6,848 nt of DNA from Bdellovibrionaceae bacterium UBA5009 (GCA_002396665.1 DGYJ01000020.1:32759-39606); one strand, 5' to 3'; shown: positions 1 to 6,373, counted from the stretch's first letter. Program-made: numbers and translations. The notes: a model not told the origin generated them from the sequence alone.

Positions 1-183
1 GTTGAAGGGCGCTTTTTAATTAATTCGTTTAAAATCGAAAAAGTGATTGCGGCTTCAGACGACCAAGAGCTTAAAGACTTTCTGATTTTCCTAAAATCAG
101 TAGTTGGTGAAGATTCTGAAGTTCAAATCAAGTCTCCTGGTGGAATGATTATTACATCCCAGGATGGCGGAGTGGCAATGTAA
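1..183 (+). CDS. C-terminal end of an unrecognised protein (partial)
   Basis: Frame 1 is open from the first base to a TAA at 181-183, giving 60 residues. The 5' end lies outside the window. The only plausible internal start is a GTG at 43, which has no good Shine-Dalgarno sequence, so I read this as the tail of a longer gene. The segment has an acidic, amphipathic stretch (SDDQELKDFLIFLKSVVGED) and then a glycine-rich end (SPGGMIITSQDGGVAM). I do not recognise the family. It lies 18 bp before the solute-binding protein gene on the same strand, so cotranscription is likely. The tail has no run of Cys, Ser or Thr as expected for an azole-type peptide core, so a precursor-peptide role for the adjacent YcaO protein is not supported. 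Confidence 0.7.
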   Translation, partial: VEGRFLINSFKIEKVIAASDDQELKDFLIFLKSVVGEDSEVQIKSPGGMIITSQDGGVAM

Positions 184-191
184 TGCCCCAA

Positions 192-196
192 AGAGG
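192..196 (+). promoter_or_regulatory. Ribosome binding site supporting a TTG start
   Basis: AGAGG lies 5 bases before the TTG at 202. The next in-frame ATG, at 256, would remove most of the signal peptide. The Shine-Dalgarno-like sequence and an intact Lys-Lys plus hydrophobic N-terminus both favour the TTG. Confidence 0.55.
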
Positions 197-201
197 TCCA
201 G

Positions 202-1767
202 TTGAAAAAATCATTTTTAGTCTTATTTATTTTTCCGTTGCTGGCGGTTCTTTTTATGGTTAACAAAATCAGCGCATCGGATCGCTATACCTATGTCATT
301 ACTGAAACCGGAATAGTTAACTCACTGGACCCTTTGGATGCGGACCAAACAGTTAATATGCCTGTTGCAAGAATGATCTATGCAACTCCCATTGAAGCCG
401 ATCAAAGGGGCGACCTAAAAAGCACCATCCTTGATTCTTTTAACTACAATGAAAAAACCAAAAGCATGATCTGGACAGTTAAAAAAGGAATTTATTTTTC
501 TGACGGCTCATTGATTGAGCCCTCGGATATCGCTTTTGCAGTTCTTAGGATGATACGGGCTAGGCCTAAATTTCCAGTTCTTGAAGATATTGTTGGCGTC
601 GAAGACTGGCTAACTGCTCAAAGGCCACTTGAAACACTTCCCGAAGGAGTTCAAGTCGATGGTCAAAAAATTGAAATACGTTTTAGAAAAAATCTCGATC
701 ATCCTATTTTTCGTTTTTGTCTGGAACTTTTCTCTGTCATCCCTAAAAGATGTGTGGATTTGTCCAACAACAAAATAAATTGCTCTGAAATTCCTTCCAG
801 TGGACATTATCGTTTGATTTCTAAGTCCGACAGCGAGCTTTTATTTGAAAAGCGAGATTTAAATGAAGTTTTTGGAAGCAAGGTTCCTACTAAAATCAAT
901 TTTAAATACATGACACCTTCTGAGGCTGTTGATTTTTCTCAGAAAATGGATTCAACAACCATTATTTCTGGTTCTGAATTAAGGTTTACAATCAATGACT
1001 TTCACAATCTTAAGAAGAAAACTCAAGTTTCCTATGCTCCGGCATCTCGGCTTGTGGGATTGGTTATAAATCCAAATGCAGCCCCTTTTAATGACAAAAG
1101 GTGTCGATTAGTTTTTGCAAAAGCATTTAGAGAAACTTTTAAATCCATTGCACATGGGGAAAGAAAATCAGAGTTCAGTCTTTTTACGGATTTGCTGCCT
1201 GGATACATTTCTTCTGATGAATTTCAATCTCAAATAGAGTCAAAACTGAATGCAAATGATCTCGTAGAATGTAAAATGAAATTTCAGGAAAACCCAATCC
1301 ACTGGCTTAAATCGAAAAGCAATCCGAATTCGTTTTTTGTTCAGGTCATGGAAAAGATTTTCTTAAGCTTAGGAATCGAGAATCAAGATCCAATTCAATC
1401 TGAAACTCAGAAAGATGAAGTTGAGATGTTCGTAAATGGAAAACTTTCAGTTTCAAGTTTTCAAACAGGATTCTGGGCTTTTGATCCTGCTGGAGATGTT
1501 CAAATGTTATTTACTCCAAACCTTCATAAAAGTTTATGTTTTGTCAGTAAAGATCCTAAGACGCAGGACCTAATTAAAAACCTAGAAATTGCGAAAGATA
1601 AAAACTCTGCCTTTGCTGCATTAAATCGGCATATTTTTAATGAGTCATTATTGAACGTCTTTACCCACGTTCGAAGATTTGTTGCAGCCAAAGATCAAAG
1701 TCTTATTCAAGAAGCTCCTGTCTCAATCACTGCCCCAGCACCTTGGCAATACTTTAAGGTTGATTAA
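202..1767 (+). CDS. Periplasmic family-5 (peptide-type) solute-binding protein
   Basis: This 521-residue protein fits the usual 500-540 residue length of SBP_bac_5 proteins (OppA/DppA/MppA-like). Family-5 proteins bind peptides, nickel or other small ligands for ABC importers, or present ligands to sensors. Residues 1-25 look like a Sec signal peptide: MKK, a hydrophobic core, and a likely cleavage site after ISA before SDRY. There is no lipobox, so a soluble periplasmic protein is predicted. Family hallmarks are the early NSLDPLDAD segment (40-48), MARMIYATPIEAD-like sequence near 53-67, and the signature near 89-118 with W91, KKGIYFSDGS and a following SDIAFAVLR. Residues 281-330 and 413-440 fit the second lobe. 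The start is a TTG with AGAGG upstream. No permease or ATPase gene is next to it. Instead its stop codon abuts the YcaO gene, followed by a histidine kinase. It may therefore serve as a sensor or as a delivery protein for a distant transporter. The ligand cannot be read from the sequence. Confidence 0.85.
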   Translation: MKKSFLVLFIFPLLAVLFMVNKISASDRYTYVITETGIVNSLDPLDADQTVNMPVARMIYATPIEADQRGDLKSTILDSFNYNEKTKSMIWTVKKGIYFSDGSLIEPSDIAFAVLRMIRARPKFPVLEDIVGVEDWLTAQRPLETLPEGVQVDGQKIEIRFRKNLDHPIFRFCLELFSVIPKRCVDLSNNKINCSEIPSSGHYRLISKSDSELLFEKRDLNEVFGSKVPTKINFKYMTPSEAVDFSQKMDSTTIISGSELRFTINDFHNLKKKTQVSYAPASRLVGLVINPNAAPFNDKRCRLVFAKAFRETFKSIAHGERKSEFSLFTDLLPGYISSDEFQSQIESKLNANDLVECKMKFQENPIHWLKSKSNPNSFFVQVMEKIFLSLGIENQDPIQSETQKDEVEMFVNGKLSVSSFQTGFWAFDPAGDVQMLFTPNLHKSLCFVSKDPKTQDLIKNLEIAKDKNSAFAALNRHIFNESLLNVFTHVRRFVAAKDQSLIQEAPVSITAPAPWQYFKVD

Positions 1768-2682
1768 ATGACGATACAGACAGACAAAATTAATAACCTT
1801 CTATCTTCGTTAAAGTCTAGGAAGCTGCTTCCATCAAAAATGGACGTTTCTAAAATTGGCAATAGGTATTGGTTCGTCTGTCATAACGGCGAGAATACAA
1901 ATTTGATCTCCGAATCTTCATCAACAGGTTTTGCTGATGATCCATCAACTGCACTAATGAAAGCCCTGAGTGAATGGGTTGAACGAAGCGCCTACAGAGA
2001 GGGGCATAAAAAACAGAATCCAATTTGTATGACTGATAGGTCGGATGGCTTTGCCGCATTTCCAGCTTTCGATAGTGATGCAAAAACAAAAGCCCGAGAG
2101 TCAGCTTGGTATGAGGCTATTGAAAGATACGTCTGGGCGACATGGTGGGATGACGACGGAATCTCATTTGAATCTCAAAAAATAGATAGCCTCAGTGAAT
2201 CATTAAATTTGCAAACTCACATTGAAGAAATTAAAAAGCAATGTGCCTTAGAAAATGTTTTTATAGTTCAACCACAAATAGAACTTGCAGAAGTGAAAGT
2301 AGTTATTGTCTTCGGAAAATTAAAGTCTGGAGGCTACATTTCAGGTGGAGCTTGTGGAAAATCAGTCGATTTAAAAAATATTATTCTTCGATCTTTTGAT
2401 GAATTATATAGGCATGGGCTTGCTGCAAAAAAAATAAATTTAGAAAATTCAAAAGCCAAGTCATTCTACGAACAAAGACTTGCTTTTTTCAGTCTAGGAC
2501 ATGGGAACAACCTTATTCGAAGTCGCCTAGAAAAGAAAGGGACTCTAAAGGTCAACCTTCCAGAACTAGCTTTTGATAATGTGGTTTCGCACTCTCTTGA
2601 GGAGTTGTTTTTAGTCCATCGCTGTCTTTTTAAAAATCAGCCGCCGTTTATGGGTGGTCATCTAGGAAGGTTTTGTTTATGA
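1768..2682 (+). CDS. YcaO-domain protein
   Basis: I assign this 304-residue cytoplasmic protein to the YcaO family from its ATP-binding signature. Residues 50-73 carry SSSTGFADDPSTAL, then ALSEWVER with E69, E72 and R73. A second block has SDGFAAFP (92-99) and WYEAIERY (114-121) with E116, E119 and R120, followed by a Trp pair at 126-127. A third block, GGACGKS (193-199) then ILRSFDEL (206-213), matches the later 'AL..AL.E' element. YcaO enzymes use ATP to activate backbone amides, making azolines, thioamides or amidines in peptides; E. coli YcaO instead affects ribosomal protein S12 methylthiolation. This protein is short for the family and ends in PPFMGGHLGRFCL rather than the PxPxP tail of many azoline-forming members, so cyclodehydratase activity is not assured. 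It begins directly after the binding-protein stop (TAA then ATG), with AAGG upstream inside that gene, and overlaps the kinase gene by four bases. No dehydrogenase, E1-like or TfuA partner and no clear precursor is in the window. Confidence 0.8.
   Translation: MTIQTDKINNLLSSLKSRKLLPSKMDVSKIGNRYWFVCHNGENTNLISESSSTGFADDPSTALMKALSEWVERSAYREGHKKQNPICMTDRSDGFAAFPAFDSDAKTKARESAWYEAIERYVWATWWDDDGISFESQKIDSLSESLNLQTHIEEIKKQCALENVFIVQPQIELAEVKVVIVFGKLKSGGYISGGACGKSVDLKNIILRSFDELYRHGLAAKKINLENSKAKSFYEQRLAFFSLGHGNNLIRSRLEKKGTLKVNLPELAFDNVVSHSLEELFLVHRCLFKNQPPFMGGHLGRFCL
2664..2670 (+). promoter_or_regulatory. Strong ribosome binding site fixing the kinase start at 2679
   Basis: AGGAAGG lies inside the end of the YcaO gene, 8 bases before the ATG at 2679. 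The upstream in-frame TTG at 2673 would be only 2 bases from it, so ATG 2679 is the better start. Confidence 0.75.
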
Positions 2683-4400
2683 AAATCGCGAAGACAAAAC
2701 CAGTCAAAGTATTTTTGATAGCAATTATTGTAAGTCTTGGAGGAATCTACGGACTGTGTGATTACTGGCTACAGTCTATCGGCAGAGAGTTAATGCTAAA
2801 TTGGGCCCGTAGCGAATCTGCGCTCATTCAGGAAGGAAACCTTCTAACTTCTTCAACAAAAAATCAGAGGTTCTTGCTATCGAGTGATTATATTCAAGGA
2901 ATCAAGCTTGTTAAATTTGAAAATAATCAGACCGTAGAAAGGCTTCATTTTGGAAGCCCATTTAAAGTTGATGAAATTCCATCGTTAGTTTCTGAAATTA
3001 CAGTTCAGCGAGTTGGTTTTTTACATAGCCGAGCTTTTTATCAAATTCCTTCGCAACAAGATATGTTTATGGTCTTCGATGTAGAATCAAAAGTATTAAA
3101 TTCTGTGTTCTTTGGTAGCGCTGTATTCATTTTATTTATTGTTTTAGGAATGATCGCTACAATCCGAAATGTCCAAGAACGTGAATATTTGAAACGTGAA
3201 GAACTATTTAAACAGGCTTTGAATGATTTTGTCTCCAATGACAAACCGTCTGAAATCGTGAAAAGATCATTTCCAAAGCTTGCGACCTGGTGGAAAGATA
3301 AGAAGGATCAGCTTGAAGCGGCCCAGGCCATTGCTATTAAAAACCAAAGTAAAATTGAACTCGGTGAAATCGCCTCGCGGGTTGGTCATGATATCATTGG
3401 TTCCGTTCGCAATGCAGAAATTTTAGCAAGACGCACCCAATGGGGTCATGAAAAGCATAAGGAAATGTTTTTTGATTCTTTAAGCAGAATAAAACAGATA
3501 GTCAGTGAGATTTCGAAGCATTCAAAATCAAACAATTCACCCGTGGTTCAAAATAATGTTCAAAAGTTTAATTTGAACGAATTGCTTTCAGAAATTGTTA
3601 AACGAAAACAGGTCCAATACGAAGGTCAATGTCAGTTTGAATTTATTAACGGAGCAAATACTAAAAAACTTTTCATGGAAGCAGATCAACTTGAACTTGA
3701 AAGGTCTTTGTCGAATTTAATTAATAATGCAGTTGAAGCTTCAGCACTAGGATCTATTGTACAGCTAGTTCTTAAGAAGTCAGATGAACAATACGAAATC
3801 TGTATTTTAGACCAAGGAAAAGGTATTTCGTCTGAAGTTTTAGCGAAGATTGGAGCTAAGAATTTTACAGTTGGAAAAGAAAACGGCACAGGGATTGGAA
3901 TTTACTATGCAAAACAGTTCATTGAAGGCCTGGGTGGAAAACTGAAAATCAGTTCAGAGTTAGGTAAAGGCACAAGTGTCACACTTGCAATTCCCAATTA
4001 TCAATTTCAACCAAATCATGAAATTTCTATTCTTGAGGATGAGCAGCTATTATTTTTGGACGATCAGGAGTCCATACGAATGGCTATCGAATACAAGATG
4101 AGTCAATCCGGTGTTCCTCCCGAAAAATATAGTATTTTTTCAAGCTCTAAAGAATTGGAAAAATGGATTTCAGCCAGTACTGCCAATTTCAAATTGTACT
4201 CAGACTACTTTTTAGAATCTAATGATGGACAGGTCTTAGAAACTGGCGCGGATGTTATCAAACGCCTGAATCTTCAAGCTCGATCCGTAATTGTGTCCTC
4301 AGCATTTGATGATCCTACTGTTTATAGTAAGACCAATGAGCTAAAAGTACCCATTCTAAGCAAGGAACAGTTTTTCGAGGCTGAGGTCGTATTTTTGTAA
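2679..4400 (+). CDS. Membrane hybrid histidine kinase with C-terminal receiver domain
   Basis: This 573-residue protein starts at the ATG that overlaps the YcaO stop (ATGA). A first membrane helix lies at about 9-31, a periplasmic segment of roughly 105 residues follows, and a second helix spans about 139-162. No HAMP domain is evident; a charged, probably coiled region leads to the dimerisation helix. The phosphoacceptor is predicted at H237 in SRVGHDIIGSV. The usual H-box proline is absent, and H+4 is Gly rather than the Asn/Thr of many kinase/phosphatases. The ATPase domain has its N-box at about 344-352 (SNLINNAVEAS), DQGKG at 378-382, and GTGIGI at 403-408. Residues from about 448 resemble a receiver: acidic pair D461/D462, phosphoacceptor D509 in YSDYFL, S540/S541, and K562 in PILSK. 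It ends without a DNA-binding domain, so output must pass to another protein. Its location after the binding-protein and YcaO genes suggests it senses something linked to them. That partnership is inference. Confidence 0.88.
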   Translation: MKIAKTKPVKVFLIAIIVSLGGIYGLCDYWLQSIGRELMLNWARSESALIQEGNLLTSSTKNQRFLLSSDYIQGIKLVKFENNQTVERLHFGSPFKVDEIPSLVSEITVQRVGFLHSRAFYQIPSQQDMFMVFDVESKVLNSVFFGSAVFILFIVLGMIATIRNVQEREYLKREELFKQALNDFVSNDKPSEIVKRSFPKLATWWKDKKDQLEAAQAIAIKNQSKIELGEIASRVGHDIIGSVRNAEILARRTQWGHEKHKEMFFDSLSRIKQIVSEISKHSKSNNSPVVQNNVQKFNLNELLSEIVKRKQVQYEGQCQFEFINGANTKKLFMEADQLELERSLSNLINNAVEASALGSIVQLVLKKSDEQYEICILDQGKGISSEVLAKIGAKNFTVGKENGTGIGIYYAKQFIEGLGGKLKISSELGKGTSVTLAIPNYQFQPNHEISILEDEQLLFLDDQESIRMAIEYKMSQSGVPPEKYSIFSSSKELEKWISASTANFKLYSDYFLESNDGQVLETGADVIKRLNLQARSVIVSSAFDDPTVYSKTNELKVPILSKEQFFEAEVVFL

Positions 4401-4416
4401 CCGTTCGGTCTAAAAT

Positions 4417-4434
4417 TTAACACGTTAATGTTAA
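4417..4434. repeat. Inverted repeat TTAACA-N6-TGTTAA
   Basis: Two perfect 6-base arms are separated by 6 bases in the gap after the kinase gene. The repeat ends 4 bases before a candidate -35 box, so it could be an operator or activator site for the downstream gene. It is AT-rich and short, and chance is a real alternative. Confidence 0.3.
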
Positions 4435-4438
4435 TATC

Positions 4439-4467
4439 TTGAAAGAGTAAAATTTTTGGACAATCAT
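4439..4467 (+). promoter_or_regulatory. Candidate sigma-70 promoter for the PDZ protein gene
   Basis: TTGAAA at 4439-4444 (5 of 6 to consensus) is followed after 17 bases by AATCAT at 4462-4467 (4 of 6). Transcription would start near 4474, just before the AGGA ribosome binding site at 4476-4479. The preceding kinase gene has no convincing terminator, so read-through is also possible. Confidence 0.35.
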
Positions 4468-4487
4468 TATTTAATAGGATTGAAATA

Positions 4488-5033
4488 ATGATTAAATCTT
4501 TTCGATTAGTTTTTTTTGGAGTTTTAATTGGTGTTGTTTTATTTTATTTTGCTTCTAAAAGGAATAGCCCAACACCTATTGTTCAAAATAATGGCCAACA
4601 ATTAAAAGTCAGCGCAAAAAAAACTTTTGAGTTAAACAGAAAAAATCCTGAAAAAATCGAAGTTTCCAGTGCTGAATCTATCAAAGCCACGCCAGTAGAT
4701 GCTTTAGCAAATACAGAACCCGAGCTCCAGATTGAACATTCTAATCAAAATGGCAATGAGCAACTAGCGAGGCATATTGAGCTTTCATTGACCGAAAAAG
4801 ATGTTGCCGATCTCGAAGATCAAATGCCGGATCTTCGTTATATGGTCGAAACAAGAGTTGAAGACCGAGGGTGGAGAATTATCTATCTTACGGGAGACTC
4901 TTTATTATCTAGGGCTGGTTTTCAAGAGGGGGATCTAATTACTAAAACATCCTTAGAGCAATCTACCGCCAGTTCTGGAGATTTGCAGTTAGCGAATAGA
5001 GTTGCTTCAATTCTAGATGCTGTATCAAGATAA
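4488..5033 (+). CDS. Membrane-anchored protein with GspC-like, incomplete PDZ domain
   Basis: The 181-residue product has a short basic N-terminus, one membrane helix at about 7-22, a polar linker (about 23-90), and a C-terminal region resembling the PDZ domain of GspC, the inner-membrane clamp protein of type II secretion. The matching pattern is LTEKDVADLEDQMPDLRY (101-118), then GWRIIYLTGDSLL (128-140), then AGFQEGDLI (143-151), where GspC proteins have 'G.r...i..gS....GLq.GD.I'. Topology would place the C-terminus in the periplasm. The GspC homology-region domain is not evident, so this is not a standard full GspC. The protein ends right after the helix ANRVASILDAVSR, before the final strands of a PDZ fold. 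A different frame continues with strand-like sequence to 5089, which raises the possibility of a frameshift. AGGA lies 8 bases before the ATG. It could instead be a stand-alone PDZ adaptor unrelated to secretion. Confidence 0.7.
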   Translation: MIKSFRLVFFGVLIGVVLFYFASKRNSPTPIVQNNGQQLKVSAKKTFELNRKNPEKIEVSSAESIKATPVDALANTEPELQIEHSNQNGNEQLARHIELSLTEKDVADLEDQMPDLRYMVETRVEDRGWRIIYLTGDSLLSRAGFQEGDLITKTSLEQSTASSGDLQLANRVASILDAVSR

Positions 5034-5105
5034 AACGACATCTAACTAAAGATCATGTTGTAATTGGGACTATCAAGACAAAGGTCTAGATAGCTTTGAC
5101 AAGCC

Positions 5106-5132
5106 TTAAGTCTTTGGACCTATGTCCGATTA
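5106..5132 (+). promoter_or_regulatory. Candidate sigma-28 (FliA) promoter for the lipoprotein gene
   Basis: TTAAGTCT at 5106-5113, an 11-base spacer, and TCCGATTA at 5125-5132 match the enterobacterial sigma-28 consensus TAAAGTTT-N11-GCCGATAA at 6 of 8 bases in each half with exact spacing. Transcription would start at about 5139-5140, at or next to the ATG at 5140, giving an almost leaderless mRNA. A perfect sigma-70 -35 hexamer, TTGACA, also lies at 5096-5101. It has no good -10 at 16-18 bases; the best is TATGTC at 19 bases, with 3 of 6 matches. Confidence 0.35.
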
Positions 5133-5139
5133 AGACAAT

Positions 5140-6123
5140 ATGAAAAAGCATACCGTCTTGCTACTTGAAGTCATGAGTCTATCGTTTTTCGCATTTGCAT
5201 GCGCGCCTTCAGGATTTCGTGAAATCAAGGATGCCTCAAATTATGATAGTACTCAAAACTCAAAACTTTCTAAACTTGAATGCGCACCAGATCCAGTAGA
5301 TTATCAATGGGATATAAATATTTATGGATTCTCATTGAGTGGCTATAATTTTTTCGTAGGCTACAATGGCGAGATTGTGTCGCCCATTTCGTCAATTGCT
5401 ATAGGAGCAAAAGTAGAAACTGGAACATTAAATCTTCAAATGACTGTAAAAAAACCTTATGATCTAGTATCGCGTTCCGTTGGTGCTAATGTAGAAATAA
5501 ATACTGGATTTGATTTTTCCGTAGATTTGGGAATTATTAAGTTTGGCGCAGGAAGTGGCCAAAAGGATGGACAAGCTGCACTTATCAAACTTACAGAAAA
5601 AGCATTTAATAAACTTGTTACAAATGCGGCAGTAAACTTAAAAAGTGACCCAAATCCGTGGTCGACACATATAACGAAAAAACTTTCTGAAAATAAATTT
5701 ATAATACCATCAGGAGCTATCGCGGGAATCAAATATGGTGACCGATTTAATGTTTATAAATATGAGTTTGAAAATTTTGAGGATTGTGAAAGGGGTCAAT
5801 TAATTGGTTCGAAAGCATTACCTGCTTTGCCTATTGCTACAATCGTTCCTATAGATATCAAAGAAGGATATACGGTAATGGCTCTGTCTGGTTTATCTGG
5901 TGCAGATATCGAAGTCAATGACCTTGTTGAGATCCAAAAGCTGCAAAAACAAAATGAAAAACGAAAACTCAAACGATCTGTTCGTATCGCTGGTCTAAAT
6001 CAGCCAAATGAAATAAAAATTATTGATTCGCAGGGCACTGCAAGGGAAATTGATGTACGAAGTTACCTCAAATACCAAATTCCGACAATCATACAATCTA
6101 GCGATTTCTGGCTAATTCCTTGA
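5140..6123 (+). CDS. Probable lipoprotein with CsgG/FlgT-like C-terminal region
   Basis: This 327-residue protein starts MKKHTVLLL and has a lipoprotein-type signal ending AFAC, with C21 as the lipidation site. The next residue is Ala rather than Asp, so outer-membrane sorting is expected. The lipobox is weak (Phe at -2), and a Glu at position 10 interrupts the hydrophobic core. Residues 85-165 (GAKVETGTLNLQMTV, then a glycine-rich stretch, then an amphipathic helix KLTEKAFNKLVTNAAVNL) and 174-262 resemble CsgG/TolB-like and FlgT C-terminal layouts. The clearest part is IIPSGAIAGIKYGDRFNVYK (188-207), then PIATIVPIDI (231-240) and IEVNDLVEI (257-265). Such proteins assemble in the outer membrane or periplasm, CsgG in curli export and FlgT at the flagellar basal body. 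A basic helix (265-280) and a C-terminal extension are not part of that pattern. The start has little Shine-Dalgarno sequence. No curli or flagellar genes are adjacent, so the role is unassigned; the family link is moderate. Confidence 0.65.
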   Translation: MKKHTVLLLEVMSLSFFAFACAPSGFREIKDASNYDSTQNSKLSKLECAPDPVDYQWDINIYGFSLSGYNFFVGYNGEIVSPISSIAIGAKVETGTLNLQMTVKKPYDLVSRSVGANVEINTGFDFSVDLGIIKFGAGSGQKDGQAALIKLTEKAFNKLVTNAAVNLKSDPNPWSTHITKKLSENKFIIPSGAIAGIKYGDRFNVYKYEFENFEDCERGQLIGSKALPALPIATIVPIDIKEGYTVMALSGLSGADIEVNDLVEIQKLQKQNEKRKLKRSVRIAGLNQPNEIKIIDSQGTAREIDVRSYLKYQIPTIIQSSDFWLIP

Positions 6124-6124
6124 G

Positions 6125-6144
6125 CTGTTTTAATATTTGAACAG
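6125..6144 (+). terminator. Weak hairpin after the lipoprotein gene
   Basis: CTGTT at 6125-6129 pairs with AACAG at 6140-6144, with possible G-T pairs on either side and an 8-base loop, directly after the stop codon. No T-run follows, so it is at best a weak intrinsic terminator or an mRNA 3'-end stabiliser. Confidence 0.2.
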
Positions 6145-6328
6145 TCACATTTAAAGCGAAATCACTCAACTTACGGAATTTACTTCAATAAATAAATTCT
6201 ACTATTCGTAATATCGAACAAATTCAAAAATTCCATTTCATTGAATAATCCATATATTCTTTAATTCCAGAGTAACTTCAGCAATTTATCTGATCACTGT
6301 GTCAGTTGGCTCGATCATTGAAATCTAT

Positions 6329-6362
6329 CCTTGTGAGTGGCGCGCACTCGAACAAAACAAGG
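6329..6362 (+). promoter_or_regulatory. Leader hairpin that can cover a ribosome binding site
   Basis: GAGTG (6335-6339) and CACTC (6345-6349) form a 5-bp stem with loop GCGCG. Below it, CCTTGT (6329-6334) can pair with ACAAGG (6357-6362), which overlaps the AAGGAG Shine-Dalgarno sequence at 6359-6364. Alternatively TTGT (6331-6334) can pair with the closer ACAA (6352-6355), leaving the Shine-Dalgarno free. The two pairings exclude each other, so translational control is possible. No T-run follows, so it is not a terminator. Confidence 0.35.
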
Positions 6363-6373
6363 AGATATAGGAA

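Larger units (their letters stand above)
6124..6373. other. AT-rich intergenic region
   Basis: This 250-base gap has no convincing gene on either strand. It contains an AT-rich inverted repeat, GAATTTA (6176-6182) and TAAATTC (6193-6199). It also has a poor promoter-like pair, TTCATT at 6237-6242 and TTTAAT at 6260-6265, spaced 17 bases. TGATCA at 6291-6296 and CGATCA at 6312-6317 are palindromic or near-palindromic. The last 50 bases hold a hairpin next to the ribosome binding site of the next gene. It probably contains the promoter for the small-protein operon, but I cannot place it with confidence. Confidence 0.5.

Noticed and set aside
183..263. A 26-codon frame starting at an ATG overlapping the first stop (TAATG), with GGAG 10 bases upstream.
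   Set aside because: It overlaps the signal peptide of the binding-protein gene in another frame and ends quickly; the overlapped gene has clear family features.
610..807. Minus-strand open frame of 65 codons.
   Set aside because: It lies wholly inside the solute-binding protein gene and has no ribosome binding site or family features.
1850..2089. Minus-strand open frame of 79 codons.
   Set aside because: It is antisense to the conserved YcaO ATP-binding motifs, whose coding sense is clear.
2673..2678. TTG at 2673 as the kinase start (two residues longer).
   Set aside because: It is only 2 bases from AGGAAGG, too close; the ATG at 2679 has proper spacing.
3041..3244. Minus-strand open frame of 67 codons inside the kinase gene.
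   Set aside because: It is antisense to the second membrane helix region; no independent support.
3686..3889. Minus-strand open frame of 67 codons inside the kinase gene.
   Set aside because: It is antisense to the ATPase N-box and DxGxG motifs, which explain the sequence.
5034..5061. Hairpin-like sequence after the PDZ gene (ATCT pairing with AGAT, plus an outer imperfect stem) as a terminator.
   Set aside because: The stem is weak and bulged and no T-run follows; it also overlaps the possible frameshifted coding extension.
5114..5129. Small hairpin GGAC-CTAT-GTCC just before the lipoprotein ATG.
   Set aside because: A 4-bp stem (6 with a G-T pair) inside the promoter candidate; likely chance and probably not transcribed.
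5457..5732. Minus-strand open frame of 91 codons inside the lipoprotein gene.
   Set aside because: It is fully covered by a plus-strand gene with a signal peptide and coherent domain pattern; no start signal seen.
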